DNA of 64,000 nucleotides from Bacteroidaceae bacterium (GCA_017559845.1 JAFYQQ010000030.1:1-64000), one strand, 5' to 3'. Positions 17,831 through 27,423 are shown, counted from the first letter of the stretch. Numbers and translations are program-made. Notes: generated from the letters alone by a model not told the origin.

Positions 17831-18955
17831 CTATTGTTTCAACTGCACCGCCATCTTCAACGCCAGGTCAAAGAAAACCATTCGTGCATTTACGTTCTGC
17901 CCGATGTCGCGCTGGGCGTCTGAAAGTTCTTCCATAATGGTGATGACATTCCGCTCATTGATGAAGCGTGCGAAGTTGGTACTGAAACGGCTTTCCTCAA
18001 GGGTCTGATAGTTCAGTTGCGGCTGGCGGAAATTGTAAATGAAATTCTCTCTGAGCATGCGCTGGAAGAAGTCCAACATTCGTTTCTGGCGCTCGCGTCC
18101 CTGCTCCGCCGCCGAATCTGCCCATTTGCGCATCTCACGGATGTCGCGCATATAACACTTACGCATCAGCTGTACAAAAAGGTCGAAGAACTGACGCTCT
18201 TCATCCTCGCTTGCCAACATTTTCAGTGCCTTGACGTAATTGCCCTGCGCAACGCGGGCATACATTTCCGCCTCGGACTGTCCCACGCCGTGTCTCTGCA
18301 TCAGCGCCTGTGCCATTTCCTGTGCGCCCAACGCCGGAACGTGAACACATTGCACACGACTCTGGATGGTGCCCAACACGTTCTCGGCATCCTCCGTCAC
18401 CAAGAGGAAATGTGTTCCCAAAGGAGGTTCCTCTATCAGTTTCAGCAATTTGTTCGCCATCTCCACAAGCATTCTTTCCGGAAGCCAAAGAATGACCACC
18501 TTCTTTCCGCCCTGATTGGACTTCAGCGCCAATTTGCGCTGCAAGGCATCGCTCTCGTAGACGTAATGTACAATCTGCTGATTCTCTGCCTTTATATCAC
18601 TGAGCCACGTCTCTATGTCGAAATAGGGGGCGGCGCACAACTGCTCACGCCACGGAGCGATGAAATCGTCCGAAACGGGGCGGTCCGTACTCTTACGCTT
18701 GTAAACGGGAAAAGAAAAATGGAGGTCGGGGTGAGTCCAGTTGTCCAGCATGCGGCATCCGTTGCAGTAGTGGCAGGCCTCGTCTGCTCCAGGATATTCG
18801 CACAAGAGATAACGCGCGAAGGCCAGCGCCAAAGGCAACTTTCCCGCACCCTGCGGTCCACAAAACATCAGTGCATGGGGTAAACGTCCTGAATGCACCA
18901 TTTCCAAGAGGTGGCGCTTGACTCTTTCCTGTCCTATAACGTCGGCAAATCTCAT
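17831..18955 (-). CDS. holB: DNA polymerase III delta' subunit
   Basis: Clamp-loader subunit of the replicative polymerase. The 374-residue product has an AAA+ fold with a P-loop-like GPQGAGKLPLALAFARYLL, a zinc module (CHYCNGCRM with an upstream Cys), KVVILWLPERML (Walker B region), LLKLIEEPP and TIQSRVQ (sensor 1). It starts MRFADVIGQERVKRHL. The gene lies 57 bp upstream of ricT on the same strand and 22 bp after metF, so metF-holB-ricT-gldH may be read as one unit. Confidence 0.93.
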   Translation of the reverse strand: MRFADVIGQERVKRHLLEMVHSGRLPHALMFCGPQGAGKLPLALAFARYLLCEYPGADEACHYCNGCRMLDNWTHPDLHFSFPVYKRKSTDRPVSDDFIAPWREQLCAAPYFDIETWLSDIKAENQQIVHYVYESDALQRKLALKSNQGGKKVVILWLPERMLVEMANKLLKLIEEPPLGTHFLLVTEDAENVLGTIQSRVQCVHVPALGAQEMAQALMQRHGVGQSEAEMYARVAQGNYVKALKMLASEDEERQFFDLFVQLMRKCYMRDIREMRKWADSAAEQGRERQKRMLDFFQRMLRENFIYNFRQPQLNYQTLEESRFSTNFARFINERNVITIMEELSDAQRDIGQNVNARMVFFDLALKMAVQLKQ

Positions 18956-18977
18956 TCTTTCCTATCCTCCTTTTTCG

Positions 18978-19931
18978 TCAGTATATCCGTCTGGCAATTT
19001 CATAAATGCTGTCCACAGCACTTATAGTGTAGAAATGCAGACTGGGCACGCCATGCTTCATCAGCTCGCGGCATTGTTCCACACTCCACTCTATTCCCAC
19101 TTGCTTCACCTCTTCATCCGTCTTGCACTTCACCAACTCACGGTAAAACGGTTCGGGCAAATCGCAATGGAAGGTTTTGGGCACCACGGTCAGCTGATTC
19201 AAACGAGACAACGGCTTGATGCCGGGGATGATGGGAACTTCAATACCCAAAGCGCGGGCACGTTCCACAAAGGAAAGATATTTCTGGTTGTCATAGAATA
19301 GCTGGGTTACGGCATATTCCGCCCCCATATCCACCTTCTGTTTGAGTACCTGAAGATCACTTTCCAAACAGGCGGCTTCCTCATGTTTCTCGGGATAGCA
19401 TGCCACGCCGTAGCGAAAGCGGTTACCGGGTACTTTTATGGGAGAGCCGTCAGCAAAGAGCCCATCATTGAAGCGGTTGATCTGTTCTATCAATTCCGTA
19501 GCATGGGCAGGGCCATCGCCAGTGGGCATGAATGTTGCGTCCTCCTTGGCTTTGTCGCCACGGAGTACCAACAAATCGCTTATGCCCAGGAACTGGAGGT
19601 CTATGAGCATATATTCCAGATCCTCTCGGTCGTTTCCACTGCAAACAATATGCGGCACCACCGGAATATCATACTTTTTCTGTATGGCAGCGGCAATCGC
19701 AATGGTGCCGGGACGACGGCGTACCCGCTGGCGCTGCATCAGGCCATTCTCCAGCTCATGATAGACGTATTCACTGCGATGGGTGGTGATGTTGATATAT
19801 TTAGGGCTGAATTCCTTCAGACGGTCTATGGTACGGAACAGGGCTGCCGTTCCGTTTCCTTTCAGCGGCGGCAACACTTCAAAAGAAAAAGCCGTTCCGC
19901 CGCCATTGGATATGATGTCTGTTATGTTCAT
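18978..19931 (-). CDS. metF: 5,10-methylenetetrahydrofolate reductase
   Basis: FAD enzyme that makes 5-methyl-THF for methionine synthesis. The 317-residue product has family motifs FSFEVLPPLKGNG, YINITTHRSEY, VVPHIVCSGNDREDLEYML, LVLRGDKA, QLFYDNQKYLSF and PIIPGIKPL. Its ATG (19931) overlaps the TGA of the upstream GH51 gene in an ATGA arrangement, so ribosomes finishing the arabinofuranosidase could restart on metF. No functional link is obvious. Confidence 0.95.
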   Translation of the reverse strand: MNITDIISNGGGTAFSFEVLPPLKGNGTAALFRTIDRLKEFSPKYINITTHRSEYVYHELENGLMQRQRVRRRPGTIAIAAAIQKKYDIPVVPHIVCSGNDREDLEYMLIDLQFLGISDLLVLRGDKAKEDATFMPTGDGPAHATELIEQINRFNDGLFADGSPIKVPGNRFRYGVACYPEKHEEAACLESDLQVLKQKVDMGAEYAVTQLFYDNQKYLSFVERARALGIEVPIIPGIKPLSRLNQLTVVPKTFHCDLPEPFYRELVKCKTDEEVKQVGIEWSVEQCRELMKHGVPSLHFYTISAVDSIYEIARRIY

Positions 19932-21940
19932 TTCTTGTCCGATTTAGCGATTCTATATACCACAAAACATTTTGCGCCAAGGGTATGGCGCACCGTATTT
20001 CCTTGTGCTGTCAGATAATTTTCCCGAGGCACAATGGCATTGGGGTTGTCCAGCGTGTTCTCTCCCTCATATTGGCTGCAATCCAGAGTCAGGGTGGTTA
20101 CCTTGCCCACTTTTTTCGTTCCTTCCAACTTCAACTGCACTGGTTGCGGTTCGTTTGTGGTGTTGATTACCTTTACAATGAAACTGTCGTCCGTCTCGTC
20201 CAGGACGGCGCTGCTGAAGATACCGTCTTTTCCCTTGGGCGCAATTTCCGACTGGCTACAAGACAAAACGTGTGTACCCTTGTTCTGGGCATACATAGCC
20301 TGAACATGATAACTACAGGAACGGGCTATGCGAAGGTTGTCAAACCAGATGAGGTCCGGACGCCATTGCCATCCCTCAACATGGGCCAGCATTGGGGCAT
20401 AAGTGGCCATCTCTACAATGTCGGCATTGCGTTCAAGTGTGGTCATGAAAGCGGCCTCGTAGATACTTGCCCCTGCATGATTATACTTCTTTCCGTGGTC
20501 ATGGCAGGCATATTCTCCGGCAAACACCTTGGGACCCTTTCGGTCATAATTGTCATAGCGGTACATATTGTTGAGGAACCAGTCCACGGGTCTGTAGAAA
20601 TGTTCGTCCACCAGATCGGCCTTCAGTTCCGTCATTGCCTTCCATCCATCTTCGAAGTCCTTTCCGTCGGGGCCGGGTCCACTGGAACCCACGATGCGGA
20701 TGTCCGGGTATGCCTCTCTGATGCGCTCCACAAAGAATTTCAGTCGCTCAAAGTAAAAACGTCCCCACTGCTCATTGCCCACGGCAAGGTATTTCAAACG
20801 GAACGGTTCGGGATGTCCCATCTGTGCTCGGAGTTTTCCCCACTGCGTCGTGCTGTCCCCGTTGGCAAATTCAATCAAGTCCAGACAATCCTGGATATAG
20901 GGGTCGAGTGCCTGCTCCATAGCAGGAGCATGCGCTTCCTCTCGTTCCCAGTTCTGATACTGGCAAGCCATTCCCACATTCATTACGGGCAGCGGTTCTG
21001 CGCCCAGTTCTTCACTCAGCAGGAACAACTCATAAAAACCCATTCCGTAACTTTGGAAATAATCCGGAAAGCTGCGGTGAGGGAAGCAGTCCATCCAGCG
21101 GTTCTTGTTTATCTTTCTATTTTCCACGGGACCCACGGAATGTTTCCACTGGTAGCGGTTATCCAAGGTTGTGCCCTCCACAATGCATCCGCCAGGAAAG
21201 CGGAACACACCGGGACGCATGTCGTAAAGCGCCTGCACGATGTCCTTGCGCAAGCCGTTCCTGTGGCCTCGCCAGGTATCAATAGGAAAAAGGCTGATGT
21301 GCTCCACATCACACATCTCGCCAGTCCATGCGCTTCCTTTCTCGTCGGCAAGAAAAATGCGCAACTCCGCCTTCTCCACTTCGCGCGGACTGCGGATAAT
21401 GGCCTCGTATTGTTTCCATTCACGACTGTCCACTACCACCTTCACTTCGGCCAGTTGTTGATGCTCTGCCATGGTAGAGGGCTGTACCAACTGAATCTTC
21501 AGCATCTGCGGCTTTCCCTGCGGCACTCTTGCCCAGACCGAGAAACGGTAGTCGGCACCGGCGCGCAAACCCATGCCAAAGAATCCCTCGTTCTGCAGGC
21601 CTGTCCACATTTCGGGATGCCCCATACCCTGCAGACGCAGGTAGTGGGGATTCCGCTCAAAGGGACCGTCCGCCATCAGTTCAGCCCTTCCCATCACATT
21701 CCAGCCGCTCAAGGCATTGGGGGTATATTCAAACGAGCGGTTTTTCACCAGCTCTGCATACATTCCTCCGTCAGCCGCAAAGTTTATGTCTTCATAAAAG
21801 AGACCGTACATAGTGGGCGCAACCGGAGCGCCTTTACGTGCCGTCTGTACGGTTATGACTGTCTCGGACGCAAAAAGCGGTTGCCATGCAACGCACAGCA
21901 ATCCCATGAAAAACGCGCCAAGCAGTGACTTCAAGTGCAT
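19928..21940 (-). CDS. GH51 alpha-L-arabinofuranosidase, secreted
   Basis: Removes terminal alpha-L-arabinofuranose from arabinan or arabinoxylan side chains in the periplasm. The 670-residue product starts with a signal peptide (MHLKSLLGAFFMGLLCVAWQ, ending near LFAS). An N-terminal CBM-like beta-sandwich (about 30-220) precedes the TIM barrel. The acid/base is Glu390 in LAVGNEQWG and the nucleophile Glu476 in FAGEYACH, followed by a C-terminal beta domain. It is divergent from topB and overlaps metF by 4 bp. No sugar-specific regulator or SusCD pair is adjacent. Confidence 0.93.
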   Translation of the reverse strand: MHLKSLLGAFFMGLLCVAWQPLFASETVITVQTARKGAPVAPTMYGLFYEDINFAADGGMYAELVKNRSFEYTPNALSGWNVMGRAELMADGPFERNPHYLRLQGMGHPEMWTGLQNEGFFGMGLRAGADYRFSVWARVPQGKPQMLKIQLVQPSTMAEHQQLAEVKVVVDSREWKQYEAIIRSPREVEKAELRIFLADEKGSAWTGEMCDVEHISLFPIDTWRGHRNGLRKDIVQALYDMRPGVFRFPGGCIVEGTTLDNRYQWKHSVGPVENRKINKNRWMDCFPHRSFPDYFQSYGMGFYELFLLSEELGAEPLPVMNVGMACQYQNWEREEAHAPAMEQALDPYIQDCLDLIEFANGDSTTQWGKLRAQMGHPEPFRLKYLAVGNEQWGRFYFERLKFFVERIREAYPDIRIVGSSGPGPDGKDFEDGWKAMTELKADLVDEHFYRPVDWFLNNMYRYDNYDRKGPKVFAGEYACHDHGKKYNHAGASIYEAAFMTTLERNADIVEMATYAPMLAHVEGWQWRPDLIWFDNLRIARSCSYHVQAMYAQNKGTHVLSCSQSEIAPKGKDGIFSSAVLDETDDSFIVKVINTTNEPQPVQLKLEGTKKVGKVTTLTLDCSQYEGENTLDNPNAIVPRENYLTAQGNTVRHTLGAKCFVVYRIAKSDKK

Positions 21941-22073
21941 ACTTCTACCTTATTTTTAATAGTAATTGGCTGTAAAATTAAGGATAATCTAGAAAAGATG
22001 CAAGCAAAAGCAGAAAAAACTAAGAATCTGTTTTGATTTTGGCGGACAAGTTATTTTCTCGGCATTTTTTCCG

Positions 22074-22081
22074 TATCTTTG
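22074..22081 (+). promoter_or_regulatory. Candidate -7 box TATCTTTG for topB
   Basis: Exact TAnnTTTG match ending 22 bp before the topB ATG at 22104, in the 163-bp divergent gap between topB and the GH51 gene. I see no good -33 TTTG at standard spacing. Confidence 0.55.
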
Positions 22082-22103
22082 CCCCCAAATTACAGAACAG
22101 AGA

Positions 22104-23948
22104 ATGATAGTTTGTATAGCAGAGAAACCGTCCGTTGCGCGCGAAATTGCCCAAGTATTAGGGGCAAACCGCCCCATGGACGGGTTTATGGAGGGAAACG
22201 GCTACCAGGTTACGTGGACTTTCGGCCATTTGTGCGAGCTGAAGGAGCCACAGGACTATTCGCCAATGTGGAAACGGTGGAGCCTGAGCCAGCTGCCCAT
22301 GATACCTGAACGCTTCGGCATTAAGCTGAAAGCCGACAAAGGTGTGGAGAAACAATTCCAGACCATTGCGAGGCTCATCCAAGGCGCGGACAGCATTGTA
22401 AACTGCGGCGATGCCGGGCAAGAGGGTGAGCTGATACAGCGTTGGGTAATGCAGATGGCACAGGCCAAATGTCCAGTCAAGCGTCTGTGGATAAGCAGTT
22501 TGACAGAGGAATCCATCAGACAGGGATTCCAGGAGTTAAAGGACCAGGGGCAATACCAGACGCTTTATGAAGCCGGGCTGATGCGCGCCATCGGAGACTG
22601 GCTCCTGGGCATGAATGCCACACGCCTCTACACACAGAAATATGCTTCCGGGCAACAGCAGGTCCTCAGCATCGGCCGAGTACAGACCCCCACCCTGGCA
22701 CTTATCGTCAAGCGGCAACAGGAAATAGAACAGTTCCAGCCGCTCCCCTACTGGGTGCTTTCCACCATTTATCGCGACACCACATTCACCGCAATCATGA
22801 ATGAGGGCGACCGCGGATTCGCTTCACAAGAAGAAGGCGAATCTGCACTGGCCTCCATCCGCGACCTGCCGTTTGTCGTTACCGACACACAGGAGAAGAA
22901 AGGCACAGAGGCCCCTCCGCGCCTCTTTGACCTTACGGCCTTGCAGGTGGAGTGCAACAAGCGTTTCGCCTTCAGCGCCGACACCACTCTGCAACTCATC
23001 CAGAGCCTGTACGAAAAGAAACTGACAACCTATCCGCGCGTGGACACCACGTATCTGAGCGATGACATCTACGCCAAATGCCCAACCATCCTTAACGGCC
23101 TGACGGCATACTTCCCCCTGATGGAACGCATCAAGGGAAAGCCTTTGGCCAAAAGCAAAAAAGTCTTTGACAGCAAAAAGGTAACCGACCACCATGCCAT
23201 CATCCCCACCGGAGTTCCGGCCAAGGGAATGACCGAAATGGAAGCCAAGGTGTACGACCTGGTTGCCCGTCGTTTCATCGGCGTTTTCTATCCCGACTGT
23301 AAGTTCACCACCACCACCGTTACGGGCACCGTAGGCAAGGTAAAGATGAAGGCCACGGGACGCGTTATAAACGACCTCGGGTGGAAAATTTTATGGGCAA
23401 AGACCACTTCGGACGAGGAAGAGAAGAACAACGACGAAGAGAAGACCCTTCCACAGTTCGTTAAGGGCGAAAGCGGTCCGCATACGCCAACACTGACCGA
23501 GAAGCAGACCACACCGCCCAAGCCTTACACCGAAGCTACATTGCTCCGTGCCATGGAAACCGCCGGAAAGACCGTCGACAACGAAGAATTGCGAGAAGCG
23601 CTGAAAGAAAACGGAATCGGCCGTCCCAGTACCCGTGCTGCCATCATCGAAACGCTTTTCCGTAGACACTATATCCGCAAAGAACGGAAAAACCTGTGGG
23701 CAACCCCCACCGGAGTGGAGCTGATCGGCTTGATTCACGAAGAAATTCTCATGAGCGCCGAACTCACCGGCCGTTGGGAAAAGAAACTCCGCCAAATCGA
23801 ACGTAAAGAGTACGAGGCCAATACATTCCTTGAAGAGCTCAAGGCCATGGTGTCAGAGATTGTCATGTCTGTCTTGCGGGACAACACCGCACGCCACGTC
23901 CCCGTCATTGTCCCCACCAAGGAAAAATCCAAAGGCAAAAAGCAATAA
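22104..23948 (+). CDS. topB: DNA topoisomerase III (type IA)
   Basis: Decatenates and relaxes DNA through single-strand passage. The 614-residue product has the Toprim domain (MIVCIAEKPSVAREIAQVLG; acidic CGDAGQEGELI) and the catalytic Tyr310 in LTTYPRVDTTYLSDD. Other landmarks are SIGRVQTPTLALIV, THDHHAIIPT-type VTDHHAIIPTG, and LKENGIGRPSTRA. It ends in a short basic tail (KEKSKGKKQ) without C-terminal zinc ribbons. The size fits the chromosomal enzyme of Bacteroidales; no conjugative-element genes are nearby. Confidence 0.95.
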   Translation: MIVCIAEKPSVAREIAQVLGANRPMDGFMEGNGYQVTWTFGHLCELKEPQDYSPMWKRWSLSQLPMIPERFGIKLKADKGVEKQFQTIARLIQGADSIVNCGDAGQEGELIQRWVMQMAQAKCPVKRLWISSLTEESIRQGFQELKDQGQYQTLYEAGLMRAIGDWLLGMNATRLYTQKYASGQQQVLSIGRVQTPTLALIVKRQQEIEQFQPLPYWVLSTIYRDTTFTAIMNEGDRGFASQEEGESALASIRDLPFVVTDTQEKKGTEAPPRLFDLTALQVECNKRFAFSADTTLQLIQSLYEKKLTTYPRVDTTYLSDDIYAKCPTILNGLTAYFPLMERIKGKPLAKSKKVFDSKKVTDHHAIIPTGVPAKGMTEMEAKVYDLVARRFIGVFYPDCKFTTTTVTGTVGKVKMKATGRVINDLGWKILWAKTTSDEEEKNNDEEKTLPQFVKGESGPHTPTLTEKQTTPPKPYTEATLLRAMETAGKTVDNEELREALKENGIGRPSTRAAIIETLFRRHYIRKERKNLWATPTGVELIGLIHEEILMSAELTGRWEKKLRQIERKEYEANTFLEELKAMVSEIVMSVLRDNTARHVPVIVPTKEKSKGKKQ

Positions 23949-23993
23949 TGCACCACGCTTTTCCGTTATAAACGTAAACCCCGAACGTAACAG

Positions 23994-26105
23994 ATGCCTT
24001 TCTTTCATCCACATAGCCACGTTTCATCCGGCCGCATGCTCCGACTTGCGGCCTTGTGCGCCGTCATCCTGCTTTCGGCCTGCAATGCCGAAAACTATGT
24101 AAAAAAAGGCGATGCCTTCTTTGCCATCGGAGAATATTTCGATGCGGCGGCCGAATACAAGAAAGCCTATTCGCGCACCCCTGTCAAGGACAAGGAAAAG
24201 CGTGGCGTGCGGGCGTGGAAGATGGCCGAATGTTACCGTCACATGAACTTTTCGGCAAAAGCGATGGGAGCCTATCAGAATGCCATCCGTTTCAAATACC
24301 CGGATAGTCTGGGATTGCTTTATCTGGCCCAGGCACAGCACAAGATGGGAGAGTACAAGAAAGCCATTGCCTCCTACCAGGCCTTCCTGGAGAAACAGCC
24401 CGGCAACATCCTTGCCATCAACGGAATAAAGGGTTGCGAAATGGCGCCGCAATGGAAAGAAAGCCCCACTCGCTATACCGTCAAGAAAGAACCCGTCTTC
24501 AACGGCAGACGTTATGACTACTCCCCCGCCCTGCTCGGCGACGAAGGCAACCAACTGTACATCACCACCACCCGTCCACAAGCGACGGGCGACGAACTGA
24601 GCGGCATTACCGGAGTCAAAAGTGCCGATATCTTTTTCAGCGAGAAAGATGACAAGGGTAAATGGTCGCAGCCCGAGCCCCTGGAGTCCGAGGTGAACAG
24701 CGTCTATGACGAAGGCGCCTGCTCATTCTCGCCCGACGGAAAGACCATGTATTTTACGCGCTGTACGCACGACCCCAACTATCCCCGCTATGCCCAAATC
24801 TTCAGCAGCAACCGTAGTGATGCGTCTTGGGGAAAGCCCGAACCCGTTTCCATCTCTCGCGACACCCTGTCCAGTTATGCCCATCCTGCGGTATCGCCCG
24901 ACGGCGCATGGCTCTATTTTGTCAGCGACATGCCCGGCGGTGTTGGCGGACTGGACGTGTGGAGGCTTGCACTCAGCGAATACGGATACGGAAGTGTGGA
25001 AAACCTTGGTCCGGCCATCAATACGCCCGGCGATGAAATGTTTCCTTCATTCCACCCCAACGGCGACCTCTATTTCTCCAGCAACGGACATCCAGGAATG
25101 GGCGGACTCGACATTTTCCGCGCCCAATGCGACAGCAATAAGGTTTGGCACATTGAAAACCTCAAATACCCCATGAACAGCAGCGGTGACGATTTCGGAA
25201 TGACCTTTGAAGGGCTGCATAACCAGGGTTTCTTCTGCAGCAGCCGAGGAAACGCCCGCGGATGGGACCACATCTTCTCTTTCTTCTGCCCCGAAGTCGT
25301 CCAGACAGTCAAAGGCTGGGTCTACGAGAAGGACGGCTATGAATTGCCCGAAGGTCTGGTGTACATGGTGGGCAACGACGGCACCAATCTGAAAATCAGC
25401 GTCAAGGGAGACGGTAGTTTCACCCAGCAGATTCAGCCCAACGTCGAATACGTCTTTCTGGGTACGTGCAAGGGATACCTGAACCATAAAGAAGAGCTTT
25501 GCGTGGACACAACCAGCGAAAGCCAGGAATATGTCCTGCAATTCCCGTTGGCAAACATTCACGCCCCCGTCCTTGTGCGCAATGTATTCTACGAGTTCGA
25601 CAGTGCCGAGCTCACCGAATCCAGCACCGCCGCACTGGACAGCCTGGTGGAACTGCTCAACGAAAACCCCAACATCACCATCGAACTCTCCAGCCACTGC
25701 GACTTCCGCGGAAAGGACGAATACAACATGAAGTTGAGCCAACGCCGTGCCGAAAGTGTCGTCAACTATCTCATCGCACACGGCATCGTGGACGAACGGC
25801 TCACACCAGTCGGCTACGGCGAAAGCCGGCCTAAGGTTGTCACCCGTAAAGTGGCTGAACAGAATCCCTTCCTGCACGAAGGCGACACCCTGACCGAGGC
25901 TTTCATCAACGCCCTCCCCGACGAGGAGCAAAAAGAAGCCTGTCATGCCCTTAACCGCCGTACGGAATTCCGTGTACTGCGCATCACTTACGGGTTGTTC
26001 GACAAGATAAAGCCCAACGCCAAAAAAGAGGAAGAGAAAAAGGAGGAAGAAAACACCGAGGAAGACCAACCCGCAGTTGTCGAGGACGATTATTTCTTCT
26101 TCTGA
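23994..26105 (+). CDS. porE: OmpA-family lipoprotein with TPR and WD40-like repeats, PorE-like
   Basis: Likely peptidoglycan-anchored outer-membrane lipoprotein of the type IX secretion apparatus, modelled on Porphyromonas gingivalis PorE. The order is lipoprotein signal (LAALCAVILLSAC), TPRs (about 40-150), PD40/WD40-like blades (SFSPDGKTMYFTRC, AVSPDGAWLYFVSD, SFHPNGDLYFSSN), a carboxypeptidase-regulatory-like beta domain (about 440-520) and an OmpA domain (VFYEFDSAELTESST, SHCDFRGKDEYNMKLSQRRA). It ends in a Lys/Glu tail. Start ATG 23994 adds 14 residues before MLRLAALC; the ATG at 24036 gives a more standard signal peptide and may be the true start. The symbol is by domain architecture, not proven orthology. 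Confidence 0.8.
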   Translation: MPFFHPHSHVSSGRMLRLAALCAVILLSACNAENYVKKGDAFFAIGEYFDAAAEYKKAYSRTPVKDKEKRGVRAWKMAECYRHMNFSAKAMGAYQNAIRFKYPDSLGLLYLAQAQHKMGEYKKAIASYQAFLEKQPGNILAINGIKGCEMAPQWKESPTRYTVKKEPVFNGRRYDYSPALLGDEGNQLYITTTRPQATGDELSGITGVKSADIFFSEKDDKGKWSQPEPLESEVNSVYDEGACSFSPDGKTMYFTRCTHDPNYPRYAQIFSSNRSDASWGKPEPVSISRDTLSSYAHPAVSPDGAWLYFVSDMPGGVGGLDVWRLALSEYGYGSVENLGPAINTPGDEMFPSFHPNGDLYFSSNGHPGMGGLDIFRAQCDSNKVWHIENLKYPMNSSGDDFGMTFEGLHNQGFFCSSRGNARGWDHIFSFFCPEVVQTVKGWVYEKDGYELPEGLVYMVGNDGTNLKISVKGDGSFTQQIQPNVEYVFLGTCKGYLNHKEELCVDTTSESQEYVLQFPLANIHAPVLVRNVFYEFDSAELTESSTAALDSLVELLNENPNITIELSSHCDFRGKDEYNMKLSQRRAESVVNYLIAHGIVDERLTPVGYGESRPKVVTRKVAEQNPFLHEGDTLTEAFINALPDEEQKEACHALNRRTEFRVLRITYGLFDKIKPNAKKEEEKKEEENTEEDQPAVVEDDYFFF

Positions 26106-26136
26106 CCATTCCTCCAGCCTTTATTGCCATATTCCC

Positions 26137-27126
26137 ATGAACAGAAAACAGTTTTTAGCATCAATGCTCTCTTTGGGCGGTGCGGCTTTGGCCTCATCGG
26201 CAAGTGCAGCCCTCCTCGACAAAGCGGCCGAAGCCGCCATCGTCAAGGCAAAGACAAATGCCAAGCGCAACAAGCGTAAGATTGACCCAGCAACGGCCGT
26301 TCTGTTGTCAGACATTCATATCTGCGGCGAGTTGGAAAACGGAAAGTCAAAGCATTACCCCTATAACCCCACCTGTCTGAAACTGCGCATTGCCGAGATT
26401 CTTTCCATGCGTCCCCTTCCCGCCAACGTCCTTGTTTTTGGCGATGTGGCATGGGACTATGGGCTGGAAGAAGATTACCGCTACGCAGCCGAATTGCTCT
26501 CTGAATTGGAACAAGTCGGCATCCGCGTCACACTCGGAATGGGAAACCACGACCGCCGTACGCCCTTTTTCAACGTCTTTCCCCAATACGCTTCTTCCAC
26601 CAAGGTTGCAGACCGTGTCGTATCAGTTGTGGAAATGCCCCATTTCAATTTTGTGATGCTCGACTCCCTTGCCGAACTTCCCAATTTGCGTCCCCGGCAA
26701 GCAACAACTGTCACGGGCAATATCTCTGGCGGACAAATCGAGTGGTTGCAAGAGTTCGTCAAGAACAGCACCCGTCGCGTTGTTTTGGGTGCCCATCATC
26801 CGTTGGGCGAAATGGCCAATCTGGAACAATTCATCGCCCAAACTCCTGCTGTTGCCGGTTACGTCTATGGCCACACCCACATTTGGGACAAATCTGCCCG
26901 CGTTATACGCCCACGCAAGGGACTGCACATGGTACAGACCGTGGGACTTCCCGCCACATTCTATGGCGATATCGGATTTGTCATTATGCGCTCCACGCCT
27001 CAATCCGTAATGTTCGAATACGCCTCAAAGGGATTTTGGTGGCCGCAACCCATGGAGAATCCCCCTGCCGAATGGCTCGTCCGTGCCGAAGATTTGGCAG
27101 AAGAACGTTGTCGGTTCCTGTTATAA
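26137..27126 (+). CDS. Exported calcineurin-like metallophosphoesterase
   Basis: Phosphoesterase of unknown substrate, 329 residues from the ATG at 26137 (MNRKQFLASMLSLGGAALAS), an export signal with a Tat-like NRKQF start but only one clear Arg-Lys pair. The dinuclear metal motifs are complete: LLSDIHI, FGDVAWD, GMGNHDRR, LGAHHP and YGHTHIWD. The frame is open further upstream, overlapping the porE-like gene, but that extension is low-complexity. It lies 31 bp after the PorE-like gene and is probably cotranscribed. Confidence 0.85.
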   Translation: MNRKQFLASMLSLGGAALASSASAALLDKAAEAAIVKAKTNAKRNKRKIDPATAVLLSDIHICGELENGKSKHYPYNPTCLKLRIAEILSMRPLPANVLVFGDVAWDYGLEEDYRYAAELLSELEQVGIRVTLGMGNHDRRTPFFNVFPQYASSTKVADRVVSVVEMPHFNFVMLDSLAELPNLRPRQATTVTGNISGGQIEWLQEFVKNSTRRVVLGAHHPLGEMANLEQFIAQTPAVAGYVYGHTHIWDKSARVIRPRKGLHMVQTVGLPATFYGDIGFVIMRSTPQSVMFEYASKGFWWPQPMENPPAEWLVRAEDLAEERCRFLL

Positions 27127-27138
27127 ATCTTTGCAAAA

Positions 27139-27281
27139 GGTATAAAAAGTTATACCATCGTTATTAAAAAGTATTTCCAGCACCATAAAAGTTATATCCC
27201 AAGCCTTGGGATGTATGTTGCAAGGCTTGGGATTTACATTGCAAGGCTTGGCACGTATATTCCAAGGCTTGCAATGTAAAC
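27139..27281. repeat. Array C: 21-bp phased dyad array (CAAGGCTTG) between convergent genes
   Basis: The palindrome CAAG-S-CTTG starts at 27200, 27221, 27242 and 27263, an exact 21-bp period. The linkers hold a second phased word: GTAT 27213, TTAC 27234, GTAT 27255, GTAA 27276, also 21 bp apart. A looser leading part (27139-27195) has the palindrome GGTATA-N6-TATACC (27139-27156) and AAAAAG words 20-22 bp apart. The gap 27127-27463 has no gene. Confidence 0.82.
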
Positions 27282-27390
27282 TTAACAAGGGACAGAAAAC
27301 TTTTTTAGTGCGTTACGAAAACAAATTCAGTTAGCTGCAAATACAACGTAAGCACGACTGCGTACCGCAACCGTGCCGATGACTTAACAA

Positions 27391-27423
27391 AAGTGCGTTA
27401 CCGTTTTTTCCGGCAACGCACTT
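27391..27423. other. Stem-loop AAGTGCGTT / AACGCACTT
   Basis: A perfect 9-bp stem (27391-27399 with 27415-27423) encloses an inner CCG/CGG pair around TTTTTT. It lies between convergent genes but has no U-run after either arm, so it is a weak terminator candidate and may be another dyad element. Confidence 0.45.

Noticed and set aside
22104..23948. Conjugative-transposon topoisomerase marking an integrated element
   Set aside because: Neighbours are chromosomal genes and there are no tra, mob, integrase or rteABC-like genes in the window.
27391..27423. Rho-independent terminator for the converging genes at 27.1 and 27.5 kb
   Set aside because: The stem is good but no U-run follows on either strand, so I list it only as a stem-loop.
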